DNA of 64,000 nucleotides from positions 682,001 through 746,000 of the forward strand of contig NZ_AP019841.1 in assembly GCF_007990445.1 (NCBI RefSeq), written 5' to 3'. This DNA comes from Leptotrichia wadei (GTDB lineage Bacteria > Fusobacteriota > Fusobacteriia > Fusobacteriales > Leptotrichiaceae). Within the stretch, counting starts at the first letter, position 1. The number at the start of each line of letters is the position of its first letter. A model generated the notes under the pieces. The model was given only the letters and a program-made list of their open reading frames with translations. It was not told where the DNA came from and did not search any database. Positions 34,320-44,251 of the stretch are shown piece by piece. The translations under genes were made by a program, and so were the position numbers.

Positions 34320-34838
34320 ATGTTCAGTTTAATAGTTGCTGTTGGGAAAAATAATGAAATTGGGAAAAATAATCAGCTTTTGTGGCATATTCCTGAAGAT
34401 TTGAAGAATTTTAAAAGGATAACTACTGGGAAAACGGTTATTATGGGGAGAAATACCTATGAGAGCATAGGTAGGCCTTTGCCTAATCGTGTGAATATTG
34501 TTTTATCGAGAAATTTTTTAGAAACAGAAAAAAAAATAAATAAAGACAGAAAAAAATATGAAAACGAAACTACAAAGCTGGAATTTTTTGATGATTTTCA
34601 GAAGGTTGCTGAAAAATATAAAGATTTGCCAGAGGAAGTTTTTATTATTGGGGGAGGCGAGATTTATAAAAAGTCGCTTGAACTTGGGATTATAAAAAGA
34701 ATTTATATGAGCCATATTGATTTTTCCGATAGTGAGGCGGATGCTTATTTTCCAGAAATAGATTGGGGAAAATGGGTGACTTTGACAGAAGAAAATTATG
34801 ATGGCTGGAAATTTTGCATTTATGAAAAAATAAAATAA
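34320..34838 (+). CDS. folA: Dihydrofolate reductase
   Basis: A 172-residue NADPH-dependent enzyme. The N-terminus MFSLIVAVGKNNEIGKNNQL is typical, with the catalytic acid D27 in IPEDLKNFKRIT, then GKTVIMGRNTYESIGRPLPN and FIIGGGEIYKKSL. Two adjacent ATGs exist (34317 and 34320); 34320 is at a better distance from AAAGGAG. It is the second gene of the thyA-folA pair. An insertion of charged residues (about 67-84) is longer than in E. coli FolA. Confidence 0.94.
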   Translation: MFSLIVAVGKNNEIGKNNQLLWHIPEDLKNFKRITTGKTVIMGRNTYESIGRPLPNRVNIVLSRNFLETEKKINKDRKKYENETTKLEFFDDFQKVAEKYKDLPEEVFIIGGGEIYKKSLELGIIKRIYMSHIDFSDSEADAYFPEIDWGKWVTLTEENYDGWKFCIYEKIK

Positions 34839-34859
34839 ATATCTAAAGAGGAGAAGACA

Positions 34860-35414
34860 ATGCCTAGGCTTAAATTTACAAAGGAAATAGTGGTTGAGGC
34901 TGGATACGAATTGATGAAAAAAGAAGGCTTTCAAAATGTGAGTGTCAGAAAAATTGCAAATTATTTAAAATGTTCCACGGCGCCGATTTATTTTAATTTT
35001 AGGACGATAGATGAATTAAAGGAAGAAATTATAAATGTATGCAAGGAAAAATTAAAAAAATATCTTTATGGGAATTATTCAGAAAGAAAAATTTTAAGTG
35101 GAGCTATTGGATTTGTAATTTTCGCTAGAGAGGAAAAAGAATTGTTTAGAACAATTTTCCTTGATACTACTGAAAGATTTGAAAAACTTTATGAAATGAC
35201 GCTTAATGAACTTTTGACAAAAGAAAACTTGCATGAAAGTTTTCCTTCATTGGAAATGGAAGAAGCTAGAGATGTCGTAGATAAATTATGGTATTTTTTA
35301 TTTGGATATGCAACTATGCTTTGTACAAGACTTGATGAAGATTATAGAAAAAATGAAACGAATGAAATCATAAAAAATAAAATATTAGAAGTAGTAAAAT
35401 ATTTTCAGATGTAA
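34860..35414 (+). CDS. TetR/AcrR-family transcriptional regulator
   Basis: A 184-residue regulator. The helix-turn-helix is at about 8-50 (TKEIVVEAGYELMKKEGFQN then VSVRKIANYLKCSTAPIYFN), followed by a variable helical ligand domain. It starts at ATG 34860 with GAGGAGA before it, 21 bases after folA. It may be carried in the folate or DUF374 transcript. The ligand and targets are unknown; the neighbouring acyltransferase gene is a candidate target only by position. Confidence 0.85.
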   Translation: MPRLKFTKEIVVEAGYELMKKEGFQNVSVRKIANYLKCSTAPIYFNFRTIDELKEEIINVCKEKLKKYLYGNYSERKILSGAIGFVIFAREEKELFRTIFLDTTERFEKLYEMTLNELLTKENLHESFPSLEMEEARDVVDKLWYFLFGYATMLCTRLDEDYRKNETNEIIKNKILEVVKYFQM

Positions 35415-35447
35415 ATCTAAAAAATGATGAAATAAATAGGAGAAAAA

Positions 35448-36125
35448 ATGAATAAATACAAATTTTTAGGAGCATTCCTTCATTTTGTATACAGAATGCT
35501 TAGTTTTATGACAAGAAAAGAATATTTTTTCGCAGATGGAGTGGAAATGAATGATCCAAATATCATTGTTTTTTGGCATAGAAAAATTTTTACAGTTTGT
35601 AATGCTACACGAATTATTAAAAAAAAAGCTTCCATCGTAAGCGCCTCAAAGGATGGGGAGATATTGGCAGAATTGCTTAAAAGGGAAGGAAATAAGCTAA
35701 TTCGAGGATCTTCAAACAAAGATAATATAAAAAGTTTAAAAGAAGCTATGAAATATGCTAAAAATAAATATACTCTTGGTATTGCAATAGATGGCCCGGG
35801 AGGACCTGTTTTTGAGCCGAAGTCTGGTGCAATCTTTATAGCGAAAAAGACAGGAATGCCAATTGTGCCAGTCAGTTCCTATTGCAGTAAGAAGTGGATT
35901 TTTAAGAATATGTGGGATAAACTTGAAATACCAATGCCATTTTCAAGGTGTGTTCATTATGTTGCAGAGCCGTTTTACTTGACTCGGGAAAGTTCTATGG
36001 AGGAATCAATAGAATTGGTAAAAAAGAGAATACATGAAGCTGGATACAAGGCATTTGAGATTTATAACAAAAAATATAACGAAAATAAAAAGATTGAATT
36101 TAACGAAGAAAGTTTTGGAAGATAA
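35448..36125 (+). CDS. DUF374 lysophospholipid-acyltransferase-like protein
   Basis: A 225-residue protein with an N-terminal hydrophobic segment (about 5-20). The DUF374 hallmarks are IIVFWHRKIF (about 39-48), SASKDGEILAELLKREG, RGSSNKDNIKSLKEA and the AIDGPGGPVFEPKSGAIFIA loop. The family is related to LpxL/LpxM acyltransferases and is often found with LPS genes; it is thought to act at the inner membrane on a lipid. The exact reaction is not known. It lies 33 bases after the TetR gene and 43 before metG. Confidence 0.83.
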   Translation: MNKYKFLGAFLHFVYRMLSFMTRKEYFFADGVEMNDPNIIVFWHRKIFTVCNATRIIKKKASIVSASKDGEILAELLKREGNKLIRGSSNKDNIKSLKEAMKYAKNKYTLGIAIDGPGGPVFEPKSGAIFIAKKTGMPIVPVSSYCSKKWIFKNMWDKLEIPMPFSRCVHYVAEPFYLTRESSMEESIELVKKRIHEAGYKAFEIYNKKYNENKKIEFNEESFGR

Positions 36126-36168
36126 AGAAATATAAATATTTATATAAATTATAAGGAGGAATTAAAAT

Positions 36169-38070
36169 ATGTCAAAATCATTTTATATAACAACACCAAT
36201 TTATTATCCTAATGCGGCACCGCACGTGGGAACAGCTTACACAACAATAATTTGTGATATGGTAGCGAGATATAAAAGATTAACAGGATATGACGTTAAG
36301 TTTTTGACTGGAGTGGATGAGCACGGGCAAAAAATTCAAGAAGCAGCAGAAAAAAACGGATATACACCTCAACAATGGGTTAACAAAATGTCATTAAATT
36401 TTACAACTTTATGGGAAAAATTAAATATTTCAAACACTGATTTTATGAGAACCACTCAAGAAAGACATATTAACAGCGTTAGGGAAATTGTGAAAAGAGT
36501 TAATGAAAATGGCGATATTTATAAAGGTGAATACTGGGGTAAATATTGTGTTTCAGAAGAAACATTTGTTCCTGAAAATCAGTTAGTTGATGGGAAATAT
36601 ATGGGAAAAGAAGTTATTGACGTAAAGGAAATTTCATACTTTTTCAGATTGTCAAAATATGAAGATGCATTATTAAAATATATTGAGGAAAATCCTGAAT
36701 TTATCAAGCCGGAAGGTAAAAAAAATGAAGTGGTTGCATTTATAAAACAAGGATTGCAGGATTTATCAATTTCAAGAACGACTTTTGATTGGGGAATACC
36801 TTTGGAGCTGGAAGAAGGACACGTAATTTATGTCTGGTTTGATGCCTTGACAAATTATTTGACTGGAGCGGGATTTGCTAAAGATCCTGAAGAATTTGCA
36901 AATGTCTGGACAAATGGTACGGTAAATCACGTTGTTGGAAAGGATATTTTGAGATTTCACGCTATTATTTGGCCTGCTATGCTTATGTCAGCTGGAATAA
37001 AATTGCCTGATACGGTTGCAGCGCATGGATGGTGGACTGTTGAAGGTGAAAAGATGTCTAAGTCGCTTGGAAATGTCGTTAATCCTGAAGAAGAAGTGGA
37101 AAAATATGGACTTGACGCCTTTAGATATTATTTGATGAGGGAGGCGACTTTTGGACAGGATGCAGATTATTCTAAAAAGGCGATGATTCAGAGAATAAAT
37201 GCAGACCTTGCAAATGATTTGGGAAATTTGCTTAATAGAACAATTGGAATGCAAAAGAAATATTTTAATTCGGAAGTTGTATTAAATGAAACTGAAGAAA
37301 GTTTTGATGCTGAAATTAAGGAATTTTGGGAAAATACATTGGCGGACTTGGATAAGCATATAAATAATTATCAATTTTCTGAAGGATTAAAGGATATTTG
37401 GAAATTTATTTCAAGAATGAACAAATATATTGATGAATGTGAACCTTGGAAACTTTCAAAAGATGAAAATCAAAAGGACAGATTGTCGACAGTTATGTAT
37501 AATTTAGTGGATTCACTTTATAAGATTGCTGTAGTAATTTCGCCATTTATGCCTGAAACTGGACAAAAAATGATAGATCAGCTAGGACTGGACAAGGATG
37601 TTACTAAATTGCTTCTGGATGATGTGAGAGAATGGAAAAGCTATCCTGTTGGGAATAAATTAGGCGCAGCAGTTCCGTTATTTCCTAGAATTGAACTGGA
37701 AGAGGAGCCTGAAAAAGAATACAATGAGAATTTAAAAATTGAAAATCCAATTACGATAGATGACTTTAATAAAATTGAAATAAAAGTTGTTCAGATTGAA
37801 AAAGTGCAAAAAGTTGAAAATGCTGATAAATTGTTAAAATTCATTGTAAATACAGGAAAAGAAAAAAGGCAGATTATTTCAGGAATTGCAAAATGGTATC
37901 CAAATGAGCAGGAATTAACTGGTAAAAAAGTGCAGGCTGTGCTAAATTTAAAACCAGTTGAATTAAAAGGGGAACTTTCACAAGGAATGCTTTTAACAAC
38001 GACAGAAAAGAAAAAAACTAAACTAATAATTATAAATGATGAAGTAAAGGTTGGAACAACTGTAAAATAA
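36169..38070 (+). CDS. metG: Methionine--tRNA ligase
   Basis: A 633-residue class I synthetase. The HIGH-type motif is PHVGT near residue 18, and KMSKS is in EGEKMSKSLGNVVNPEEE at about 297-301. The connective peptide (about 120-155) lacks the zinc cysteines seen in some MetRS, so this is the metal-free subclass. A C-terminal EMAP/Trbp111-like tRNA-binding domain (about 523-633: IDDFNKIEIKVVQIEKVQKV) supports dimerisation. AAGGAGG precedes the ATG at 36169. No T-box leader fits in the short 43-base gap. Confidence 0.95.
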   Translation: MSKSFYITTPIYYPNAAPHVGTAYTTIICDMVARYKRLTGYDVKFLTGVDEHGQKIQEAAEKNGYTPQQWVNKMSLNFTTLWEKLNISNTDFMRTTQERHINSVREIVKRVNENGDIYKGEYWGKYCVSEETFVPENQLVDGKYMGKEVIDVKEISYFFRLSKYEDALLKYIEENPEFIKPEGKKNEVVAFIKQGLQDLSISRTTFDWGIPLELEEGHVIYVWFDALTNYLTGAGFAKDPEEFANVWTNGTVNHVVGKDILRFHAIIWPAMLMSAGIKLPDTVAAHGWWTVEGEKMSKSLGNVVNPEEEVEKYGLDAFRYYLMREATFGQDADYSKKAMIQRINADLANDLGNLLNRTIGMQKKYFNSEVVLNETEESFDAEIKEFWENTLADLDKHINNYQFSEGLKDIWKFISRMNKYIDECEPWKLSKDENQKDRLSTVMYNLVDSLYKIAVVISPFMPETGQKMIDQLGLDKDVTKLLLDDVREWKSYPVGNKLGAAVPLFPRIELEEEPEKEYNENLKIENPITIDDFNKIEIKVVQIEKVQKVENADKLLKFIVNTGKEKRQIISGIAKWYPNEQELTGKKVQAVLNLKPVELKGELSQGMLLTTTEKKKTKLIIINDEVKVGTTVK

Positions 38071-38154
38071 ATAATTTTAAATTATGATTTATTTTAGGCA
38101 GAGTTTATTATGAATTTATATTTAATAGGGTAATTTGTTACCTTTTTATTAAAC

Positions 38155-38253
38155 TGTTTCGATAACTGTATAAACTAGAATTTAATAAAATGAATATTCT
38201 GAAGCAAAGGGTCTTGATTCCTTATATAGATAAAAAAACTCAGGTTATCGAAT
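38155..38253. repeat. Dispersed hairpin repeat, second copy
   Basis: This is similar to 26271-26371 along its whole length. It has the ends TGTTTCGATAAC and GTTATCGAATA, then AGAATTTAATAAAATGAATAT, GAAGCAAAGGGTCTTGATTC, ATAGATAAAAAAA. The central hairpin is weakened by changes on the right arm. It lies in the 251-base gap between metG and the Sel1 gene. Confidence 0.72.
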
Positions 38254-38321
38254 ATATGTGTTGAGTAAAAGAGAAAAAAAGCGGGGGTAATTTTTTAACG
38301 AATAGGAAATGTGATAAAAAT

Positions 38322-39716
38322 ATGAAAAAATGTATATATATATTATTTGTGTTATTATTTTTAGTATCTTGCTCAAAGAATAATGCTGGTTATGATGCGC
38401 TTGAAAGAGGGCTTATTGGCATTTTGGAAAAGAAAGACTATGAATATATAATGAAAAATATCAATGAATCGGCAAAGGCCGGGAATGAAGATGTTTATGG
38501 ACTTGCCTATACCTATCTTGCTGAAAATGGAAGCATGTTTTTTAATAAATATATGAAAAAAAGTAAAGGACTTGCCGAATACTATCAGGCTCTTTTGTTA
38601 CAGCAAACTAATGGAGATGAACTTCAAATTCTAGATCTTTTGGAAAGTTCAGCAAAGCAGGGGAATGTAAAGGCATATTACGTGATTGGAAATATATATG
38701 AAAACAAGCTGCAGTTTACAAAGGCACAGGAATACTTGAAGAAGGGCAGAGATGCCGGAGAAATTTATTCGCTTTATTCTTACGAATATAATAAGAAATT
38801 AATGAAATTTTATAAACGGATAGAAGAGCTTAATCAGAAATTAAATGATGGAACAATTACAATGGAGGAAAAAAAAGAGCTTGGAACTTTGGTTTTGGAA
38901 AAAGTTTCAAATCCAGAAAAGGCTTACGATATTTTAAAGGATTTTCTGTCTGAAAATTATTCTCCTGCACTTTATGCAAAAGCAAAATTACTGGAAAATG
39001 ATGACAAGGAAGAAGAAGCGGTGCAAATTTATAATCAGATATTTGCACAGAATAAATATTATTTGGCGGCATTTGAGCTGGCTTCACGGCTTGTAAAGGA
39101 TCAAAAGAACTATAATTTGGCATTGAAAATATTAGATGATACAAATTCTGATGAAGTTCTTATTTTGGGATATAAAGGATTTATCTATGAAAACTTGAAG
39201 GATTATTCAAAAGCTGAAGAGTTTTATCAAAAGGCTGCAGATAAAGATGATATTGATGCAATGAATTATCTTGGACGTCTGTATGAAACTCAGAAAGAAA
39301 TGAAAAAGGCTAAAAATATTTATAACAGGGCATATATGCTAGGTTCGGTTTCAGCTGGATACAAACTTGCCTATATTCTTGAAGATGAGGAAAAAGAAAA
39401 AAATCCTGCAGACAGCAATGACAATGAGCCAGCAAAACGAAACAAGGAAGCTAAAAAAATACTTGAAAGACTTGCAAATAGCGGAGATGACTATTCGATG
39501 GTAGATTTGAGCCTGTATTATCCTGAAAATGATAAAATGGTTAGAATTTTGAATCTGGAAGCGGCTGCAAAGCTGAATACAACTGCATTTTACAATTTAG
39601 GAGTTTATTATTATACCAAAAAAAATAAAGATAAGGCAAAATTTTATTTCAAAGTTGCTAAAGAAAATGGATACGATATTGGAGATGTCTTTAGCGCTTA
39701 TATAACTGAACAATAA
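38322..39716 (+). CDS. TPR/Sel1-repeat lipoprotein
   Basis: A 464-residue predicted outer-membrane or periplasmic lipoprotein. The signal peptide is MKKCIYILFVLLFLVSC with the lipobox LVSC and lipidated C17. The rest is built of helical repeats of Sel1/TPR type. Clear units include AEEFYQKAADKDDIDAMNYLGRLYETQ and NLGVYYYTKKNKDKAKFYFKVAKENGYD-like stretches. Such proteins usually act as protein-binding scaffolds. The gene has its own upstream gap holding the dispersed repeat. I cannot name a partner. Confidence 0.82.
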   Translation: MKKCIYILFVLLFLVSCSKNNAGYDALERGLIGILEKKDYEYIMKNINESAKAGNEDVYGLAYTYLAENGSMFFNKYMKKSKGLAEYYQALLLQQTNGDELQILDLLESSAKQGNVKAYYVIGNIYENKLQFTKAQEYLKKGRDAGEIYSLYSYEYNKKLMKFYKRIEELNQKLNDGTITMEEKKELGTLVLEKVSNPEKAYDILKDFLSENYSPALYAKAKLLENDDKEEEAVQIYNQIFAQNKYYLAAFELASRLVKDQKNYNLALKILDDTNSDEVLILGYKGFIYENLKDYSKAEEFYQKAADKDDIDAMNYLGRLYETQKEMKKAKNIYNRAYMLGSVSAGYKLAYILEDEEKEKNPADSNDNEPAKRNKEAKKILERLANSGDDYSMVDLSLYYPENDKMVRILNLEAAAKLNTTAFYNLGVYYYTKKNKDKAKFYFKVAKENGYDIGDVFSAYITEQ

Positions 39717-39844
39717 TGTTTGTCAGCAATACTAAAATTTTTATGTACAAAAATAAATATTTTCATGGAAAATTCTAATAGATATGATGTATAATTACTA
39801 AATTATTATAATAATAAAATTTATGAAAAGGAGAAAACTTTAAA

Positions 39845-40339
39845 ATGAAAAAGATAATTTTAATGATGTCGATGCTCTTATTATTTGTAGTATCGTGTGG
39901 AACTAAGGAATTTAGTGTTGATGTGGATGGAAAAGGAAAAGTTCCTAACTTTGAATTGAAGGATCTTAACGGAAAAAGTGCTGATCTTGGTAAAATTATG
40001 AAAAATGGGAAAAAGACTTTGTTTATTGTAGCGGCTGAATGGTGTCCGCACTGCAGGGAAGAACTTCCTGAAGTTCAAAAATTTTATAATGCAAATAAAG
40101 ACAAGGTAAATGTGATTGTAGTATTTACAAATAATAATACTAATCTTGGAAAAACACAAACTTATGTAAAGGATAACGAATACACTTTCCCTGCTTATTA
40201 TGATGAAAATGGTACAGTTACTCGTGGATTTGCAGTTGATGGATTTCCATTTAACTTAAAGATAAATAACGGAAAAGTTGAGGAAAAACTTGAATTGCCA
40301 GTTGATTTTGATTCATTGACAGCTTCTTTCGGGAAATAA
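39845..40339 (+). CDS. TlpA-like thiol-disulfide oxidoreductase, lipoprotein
   Basis: A 164-residue protein. The lipoprotein signal MKKIILMMSMLLLFVVSC ends in the lipobox VVSC (C18). A thioredoxin/AhpC-TSA-like domain follows, with active-site AEWCPHCREELPEVQ (WCPHC) and the cis-proline region GFPFNLKI. It should reduce or exchange disulfides of extracytoplasmic proteins, as TlpA and ResA do. The reductant (DsbD/CcdA) is not in the window. AAGGAGAA precedes the start. Confidence 0.86.
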   Translation: MKKIILMMSMLLLFVVSCGTKEFSVDVDGKGKVPNFELKDLNGKSADLGKIMKNGKKTLFIVAAEWCPHCREELPEVQKFYNANKDKVNVIVVFTNNNTNLGKTQTYVKDNEYTFPAYYDENGTVTRGFAVDGFPFNLKINNGKVEEKLELPVDFDSLTASFGK

Positions 40340-40417
40340 TTTTATTTTAGTTTATTTTGTTTAAAATAGGAAGTTTTGGTGACAGAGATTTTGCAAAAAT
40401 AATTTAAAATAAAAATC

Positions 40418-40446
40418 TTTACAAATCTAAAAATATATGATAGAAT
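40418..40446 (+). promoter_or_regulatory. Promoter of rpsO
   Basis: TTTACA (40418-40423), a 17-base spacer and TAGAAT (40441-40446). It leaves a leader of about 70 bases before the rpsO ATG, in which S15 autoregulation would be expected; I could not confirm a pseudoknot. Confidence 0.65.
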
Positions 40447-40524
40447 TACACTTGAATTTATACTATGAATATAAGTTTGCCGCTATATTCTTGGTTTAAA
40501 TAATAAATATTAGGAGGAAATAAA

Positions 40525-40788
40525 ATGGCATTAAAACCAAAAAAAGAAATTATTGAAGCATTCGGAAAAAATGCTCAAGATACAGGATCTGCAGAAGTTC
40601 AAGTTGCACTTCTTACAGACAGAATCAGTCATTTGACTGCTCACTTGAAAACACATCCTAAAGATGTTCACTCAAGAGTAGGATTATTGAAAATGGTTGG
40701 TAAAAGAAGAAGATTATTAAACTATATTAAAAATAGAAACGTTGATGATTATAGATCATTAATCGAAAAATTAGGAATCAGAAAATAG
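40525..40788 (+). CDS. rpsO: 30S ribosomal protein uS15
   Basis: An 87-residue ribosomal protein that binds 16S rRNA. It contains the family signature [40 protein letters not shown] and [15 protein letters not shown] lies 7 bases before the ATG. It has its own promoter and a strong terminator, so it is a single-gene unit. pnp, its usual neighbour, is absent. Confidence 0.97.
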   Translation: MALKPKKEIIEAFGKNAQDTGSAEVQVALLTDRISHLTAHLKTHPKDVHSRVGLLKMVGKRRRLLNYIKNRNVDDYRSLIEKLGIRK

Positions 40789-40800
40789 TAATTAAGATGA

Positions 40801-40830
40801 AAGAGCGTATTTATGTATGCTCTTTTTTTA
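40801..40830 (+). terminator. Terminator after rpsO
   Basis: AAGAGC (40801-40806) with further pairing of TA/TA inside, and GCTCTT (40819-40824), then a T-run to 40829. Confidence 0.85.
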
Positions 40831-40858
40831 AAAATTTTAAAGGAGTTAAGATAAATAG

Positions 40859-41740
40859 ATGAAATATAAAGTAAGCGAAAAAATAGCTGGAATTTTTGTG
40901 ATTTTTCTAAAAAAGGTACTGTCATTTTTTTCTCTTAAAATTAGATATAAAATTTTTGAAGGTTTTGGAATTCTTGCATACCATCTTATAAAAAAAAGAC
41001 GGTTACTTACGATAAATAATATAAAAAATGCTTTTCCTGAAAAAGATGAAAAGGAAGTTGTGAAAATTGCAAAAGAATCATATAAGACAATGGGAAAAAT
41101 GATAATGACTTCGATTTTTCTGGAGGAAATTACGAAAGATGGGAATACTGTTGTAGAAAATGAAGAATTAATGAAGAAGGCTTGTGAAAATAATGAAAAG
41201 GCGGTTTTAATTGTGTCGCTTCATTTGGGAGGATTTGAAGCGGGGAGTAAAATGCGTGATATTAGAAAATTTTATGCAGTTTTTAGAAATCAGAAAAATA
41301 AAAAAATTAATGATCTGATGACAAAATGGCGTGAAGAAGGGGGATTGAATTCATTGCCTTTGCATAATAATGAGGCGCTTAGTGCGGCGATAAACGAAAA
41401 ATCTATTATTGCACTTGCTTCGGATCATTATGGGAAAGATGTGAATGTAACGTTTTTTGGACGTGAAACGACAGGGGTTGCAGGGCCTGTACTGCTTTCG
41501 ATGAAGCATAAAATACCGATAGTTTTGGCTTATGCGATATTTGATGGCGATGTTGTGCGGGTTGTAAATAAAAAACTTATTCAAATTGAAAAGCAAAAGA
41601 AATTGAAGGAAACAATGCAGTTTAATATGCAGAAAATTTATAATGAATTTGAAGAAATTATAAGGGAGTACCCTGAGCAGTATATGTGGCAGCATAATAG
41701 ATGGAGAAATAAGAAAAAAAATAAATTAAGAAAGAAATAG
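40859..41740 (+). CDS. LpxL/HtrB-like lipid A biosynthesis acyltransferase
   Basis: A 293-residue inner-membrane protein of the LpxL/LpxM family, which adds secondary acyl chains to lipid A precursors. It has an N-terminal membrane-associated helix (about 10-30), the NNIKNAFPEKDEKE motif, the catalytic HLGGFE (Hx4E, about 122-127) and ASDHYGKDVNVTFFGRETTG. The closing QYMWQHNRWR matches the family YxWxHRRxK/R motif. The tail is strongly basic. Together with gmhA and waaA it indicates an LPS-bearing host. The acyl chain and exact acceptor cannot be set here. Confidence 0.88.
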   Translation: MKYKVSEKIAGIFVIFLKKVLSFFSLKIRYKIFEGFGILAYHLIKKRRLLTINNIKNAFPEKDEKEVVKIAKESYKTMGKMIMTSIFLEEITKDGNTVVENEELMKKACENNEKAVLIVSLHLGGFEAGSKMRDIRKFYAVFRNQKNKKINDLMTKWREEGGLNSLPLHNNEALSAAINEKSIIALASDHYGKDVNVTFFGRETTGVAGPVLLSMKHKIPIVLAYAIFDGDVVRVVNKKLIQIEKQKKLKETMQFNMQKIYNEFEEIIREYPEQYMWQHNRWRNKKKNKLRKK

Positions 41741-41845
41741 ATAAGAAGAAAATAAGTCGAGGAAAAAAGTAAAAATTTATCTTTCTAACTTGAATATGTG
41801 AAAAAATTATGATAAAATTAAATGACGAAGTTTTTGGAGGAAAAT

Positions 41846-42247
41846 ATGAAAAAATATTTATGTCTATTTATTTTGTTAATTCTAACAAGCTGTACAACTT
41901 TAAGTCCTGCAGTAAATAGCATATCTCAAGTTGAGGCAAGTGAAATCAGTGCAGAGATAGGAAAAGTTACTGAAGGTTTAAAAAATGCTGCCAGCTTAAA
42001 TGAATATGATAAATTAAAAGAAGTTTTTTTACCTACATTTAAAAATAATATTATTGTAAAAAAAATACAAGAATACGATCTTTCAGGATTGACATTTGTT
42101 TTTTCCGATGTGAATGTCGTATCAAAAAATAAGGCAAATAGTGTGATGGTAATTAATTTTGCCACAGCGAGCAATTATTACAAATTAACTTGGAAAAAGA
42201 CAGATGACAATGTGTGGAAGATTTCAAATGTAGCTGAAAAAAAATAG
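41846..42247 (+). CDS. Small lipoprotein of unknown function
   Basis: A 133-residue protein. The start at 41846 (TTGGAGGA 7 bases before) gives MKKYLCLFILLILTSC with the lipobox LTSC and C16; an in-frame ATG 24 bases upstream has no ribosome site. The mature domain (about 95 residues) has a helix then strands (FVFSDVNVVSKNKANSVMVI, NYYKLTWKKTDDNVWKIS) that look like a small NTF2-like or DUF4878-like fold, but I cannot assign a family. The rny gene starts 12 bases after its stop, so they are probably co-transcribed. Confidence 0.72.
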   Translation: MKKYLCLFILLILTSCTTLSPAVNSISQVEASEISAEIGKVTEGLKNAASLNEYDKLKEVFLPTFKNNIIVKKIQEYDLSGLTFVFSDVNVVSKNKANSVMVINFATASNYYKLTWKKTDDNVWKISNVAEKK

Positions 42248-42259
42248 GAAGGGAGAAAA

Positions 42260-43834
42260 ATGAGCATATCAATAGCAATTTTGTTGATTGTTATTTTTTC
42301 TTTTTTAACTTTTTTTATAGCTTATTTTTTTGGAAGTTCAATTTTTAAAAAGAAATATGGAGATTTGAATGAACTGGAACTAAAAATCGTTGATGCTAAA
42401 AGAAGACTTGAGACATCAAAAAAAGAAGTTGAAAGAGAAATTGAATCGTTTAGGAAAGAAGAAACATTAAAAGTCAAAGAAGAATTGTTAAATGAGAAAA
42501 AAATAGCAGACGATGAAATAAAAAAAATGAAATCAGAGCTTGCCATTAAGGAAGAAAGAATTGCCAAAAAAGAGGAAACGTTGGAAACAAAAATGGAACG
42601 TTTGGAAGAAAAGGAAGCTAAAAGCGATAAACATCGTGAAAAATTATTCCGAAGAGAAAAAGAACTGGAAGAAATGATTGCAAGTGAGGAAAAGGAACTG
42701 GAAAGAATTTCAGAATTGACACAGGAGGATGCCAGAAAAATCATTTTGACTAGACTGGAAAATGAGCTGGATCACGATAAGGCTGTGTTAATTAGGGATT
42801 ATGAGTATAATTTAGACAGGGAGAAGGACAGAATTGCCAAGAGAATTATTTCTACTGCAATTGGAAAAGCTTCTGCTGATTATGTTGTAGATTCAACAAT
42901 TTCAGTTATTCAGCTGCCAAGTGAAGAAATGAAAGGTAGAATTATTGGACGTGAAGGAAGAAATATAAGAGCTATTGAAGCGGCGACTGGAGTTGACCTG
43001 ATAATTGACGATACTCCTGAAGCGGTTGTATTATCTTCGTTTGACGGCGTGAGAAGAGAAGTGGCTAAAATTGCACTTGAAAAATTAATTTCAGATGGAC
43101 GTATTCATCCGACAAAAATAGAAGAAGTTGTGGCAAAGGCACAGCATGAAGTGGATGAAAGCATAATGGACGCAGCAGAACAGGCAATTCTTGAAGTTGG
43201 AATTCCAACATTGCCACGTGAAGTCCTAAAAGTATTTGGACGTTTAAAATTCAGAACATCTTTTGGGCAAAATATTTTGCAGCATTCAATTGAAGTTGCA
43301 CATATAGCAGCGACATTAGCGGCAGAAATTGGAGCAAATGTGGATATAGCCAAAAGAGCGGCATTACTGCACGATATAGGGAAGGCTTTTTCACATGAAC
43401 AGGAAGGTTCACATGCTTTAAATGGTGGAGAGTTTTTGAGAAAATTTTCTAAAGAAAATGAAATTGTGATAAATGCGGTGGAAGCACATCATAATGAAGT
43501 TGAGCAGTTAAGTATTGAAGCAGTAATAGTGCAGGCTGCAGATTCGATTTCGGCTTCAAGACCAGGAGCAAGACGTGAAACATTATCAAATTACTTAAAA
43601 CGTTTGGAACAACTGGAAGAAATTGCCAACAGCCATGAAGGAATTGAAAGTTCGTATGCAATTCAAGCGGGAAGAGAACTAAGGTTAATTGTTCATCCAG
43701 ATAATATTGATGATGACAAGGCTACAATATTAGCTAGAGATGTAGCTAAAGAAATTGAAGAAAAAATGCAGTATCCAGGGCAAATAAAAGTTACAGTTAT
43801 TAGGGAAACCAGAGCTGTGGAATATGCAAAATAA
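42260..43834 (+). CDS. rny: Ribonuclease Y
   Basis: A 524-residue membrane-anchored endoribonuclease that starts mRNA decay. The N-terminal transmembrane helix is at about 3-25. A long charged coiled coil follows (about 30-190). The KH domain contains KGRIIGREGRNIRAIEAATG (about 226-245), and the HD domain has the metal-binding LLHDIGKAF (about 370-378) and EAHHNEVEQ. The length and order are standard for RNase Y. The ymdB-type gene lies downstream as in Firmicutes, but a terminator and a 417-base gap separate them here. Confidence 0.95.
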   Translation: MSISIAILLIVIFSFLTFFIAYFFGSSIFKKKYGDLNELELKIVDAKRRLETSKKEVEREIESFRKEETLKVKEELLNEKKIADDEIKKMKSELAIKEERIAKKEETLETKMERLEEKEAKSDKHREKLFRREKELEEMIASEEKELERISELTQEDARKIILTRLENELDHDKAVLIRDYEYNLDREKDRIAKRIISTAIGKASADYVVDSTISVIQLPSEEMKGRIIGREGRNIRAIEAATGVDLIIDDTPEAVVLSSFDGVRREVAKIALEKLISDGRIHPTKIEEVVAKAQHEVDESIMDAAEQAILEVGIPTLPREVLKVFGRLKFRTSFGQNILQHSIEVAHIAATLAAEIGANVDIAKRAALLHDIGKAFSHEQEGSHALNGGEFLRKFSKENEIVINAVEAHHNEVEQLSIEAVIVQAADSISASRPGARRETLSNYLKRLEQLEEIANSHEGIESSYAIQAGRELRLIVHPDNIDDDKATILARDVAKEIEEKMQYPGQIKVTVIRETRAVEYAK

Positions 43835-44251
43835 CAATAAAGAAATAATAAATATAGATTAAAAATAGAGCTAATCCATTAAAAATATCTTTTTAGAGTG
43901 TGTTTAAATTTTATGTAAACTAAAAAGAGATAATTTTATTTTGGAGGCTCTTTTTTGTTATAACTATTTAACAAATATTTTTTATTTATTTTCATAAGAT
44001 TGCTTATTGCCGTAAATTAAGTTGTTTAAATTAATAGAGAGCAAAATTTATGGAAAAATAAATTAAGAAAAACTATAAAAAAATAAGGATATGTAGTATA
44101 ATAAATATTATAAAGTAAAATTATTTTTAAACTAATCTTAAAAATCTTTTTTGGTTTAGATTAGTGTAAATATTGAAACTGCTTGATAGCTATGTAAATT
44201 TGTTATTTGGCAAGGAATCAAAAAAATGAAGATGTAAAGGAATGATTTTAG
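43835..44251 (+). other. Gap between rny and the ymdB-like gene, with rny terminator
   Basis: The 417 bases contain a terminator: AAAAAGAG (43922-43929) with CTCTTTTT (43948-43955), an 8-bp stem ending in a T-run to 43956. Near 44184-44215, CTTGATAGCTATGTAAA and GGCAAGGAATCAA look like fragments of the dispersed hairpin repeat. No gene or riboswitch is evident in the rest. Confidence 0.5.
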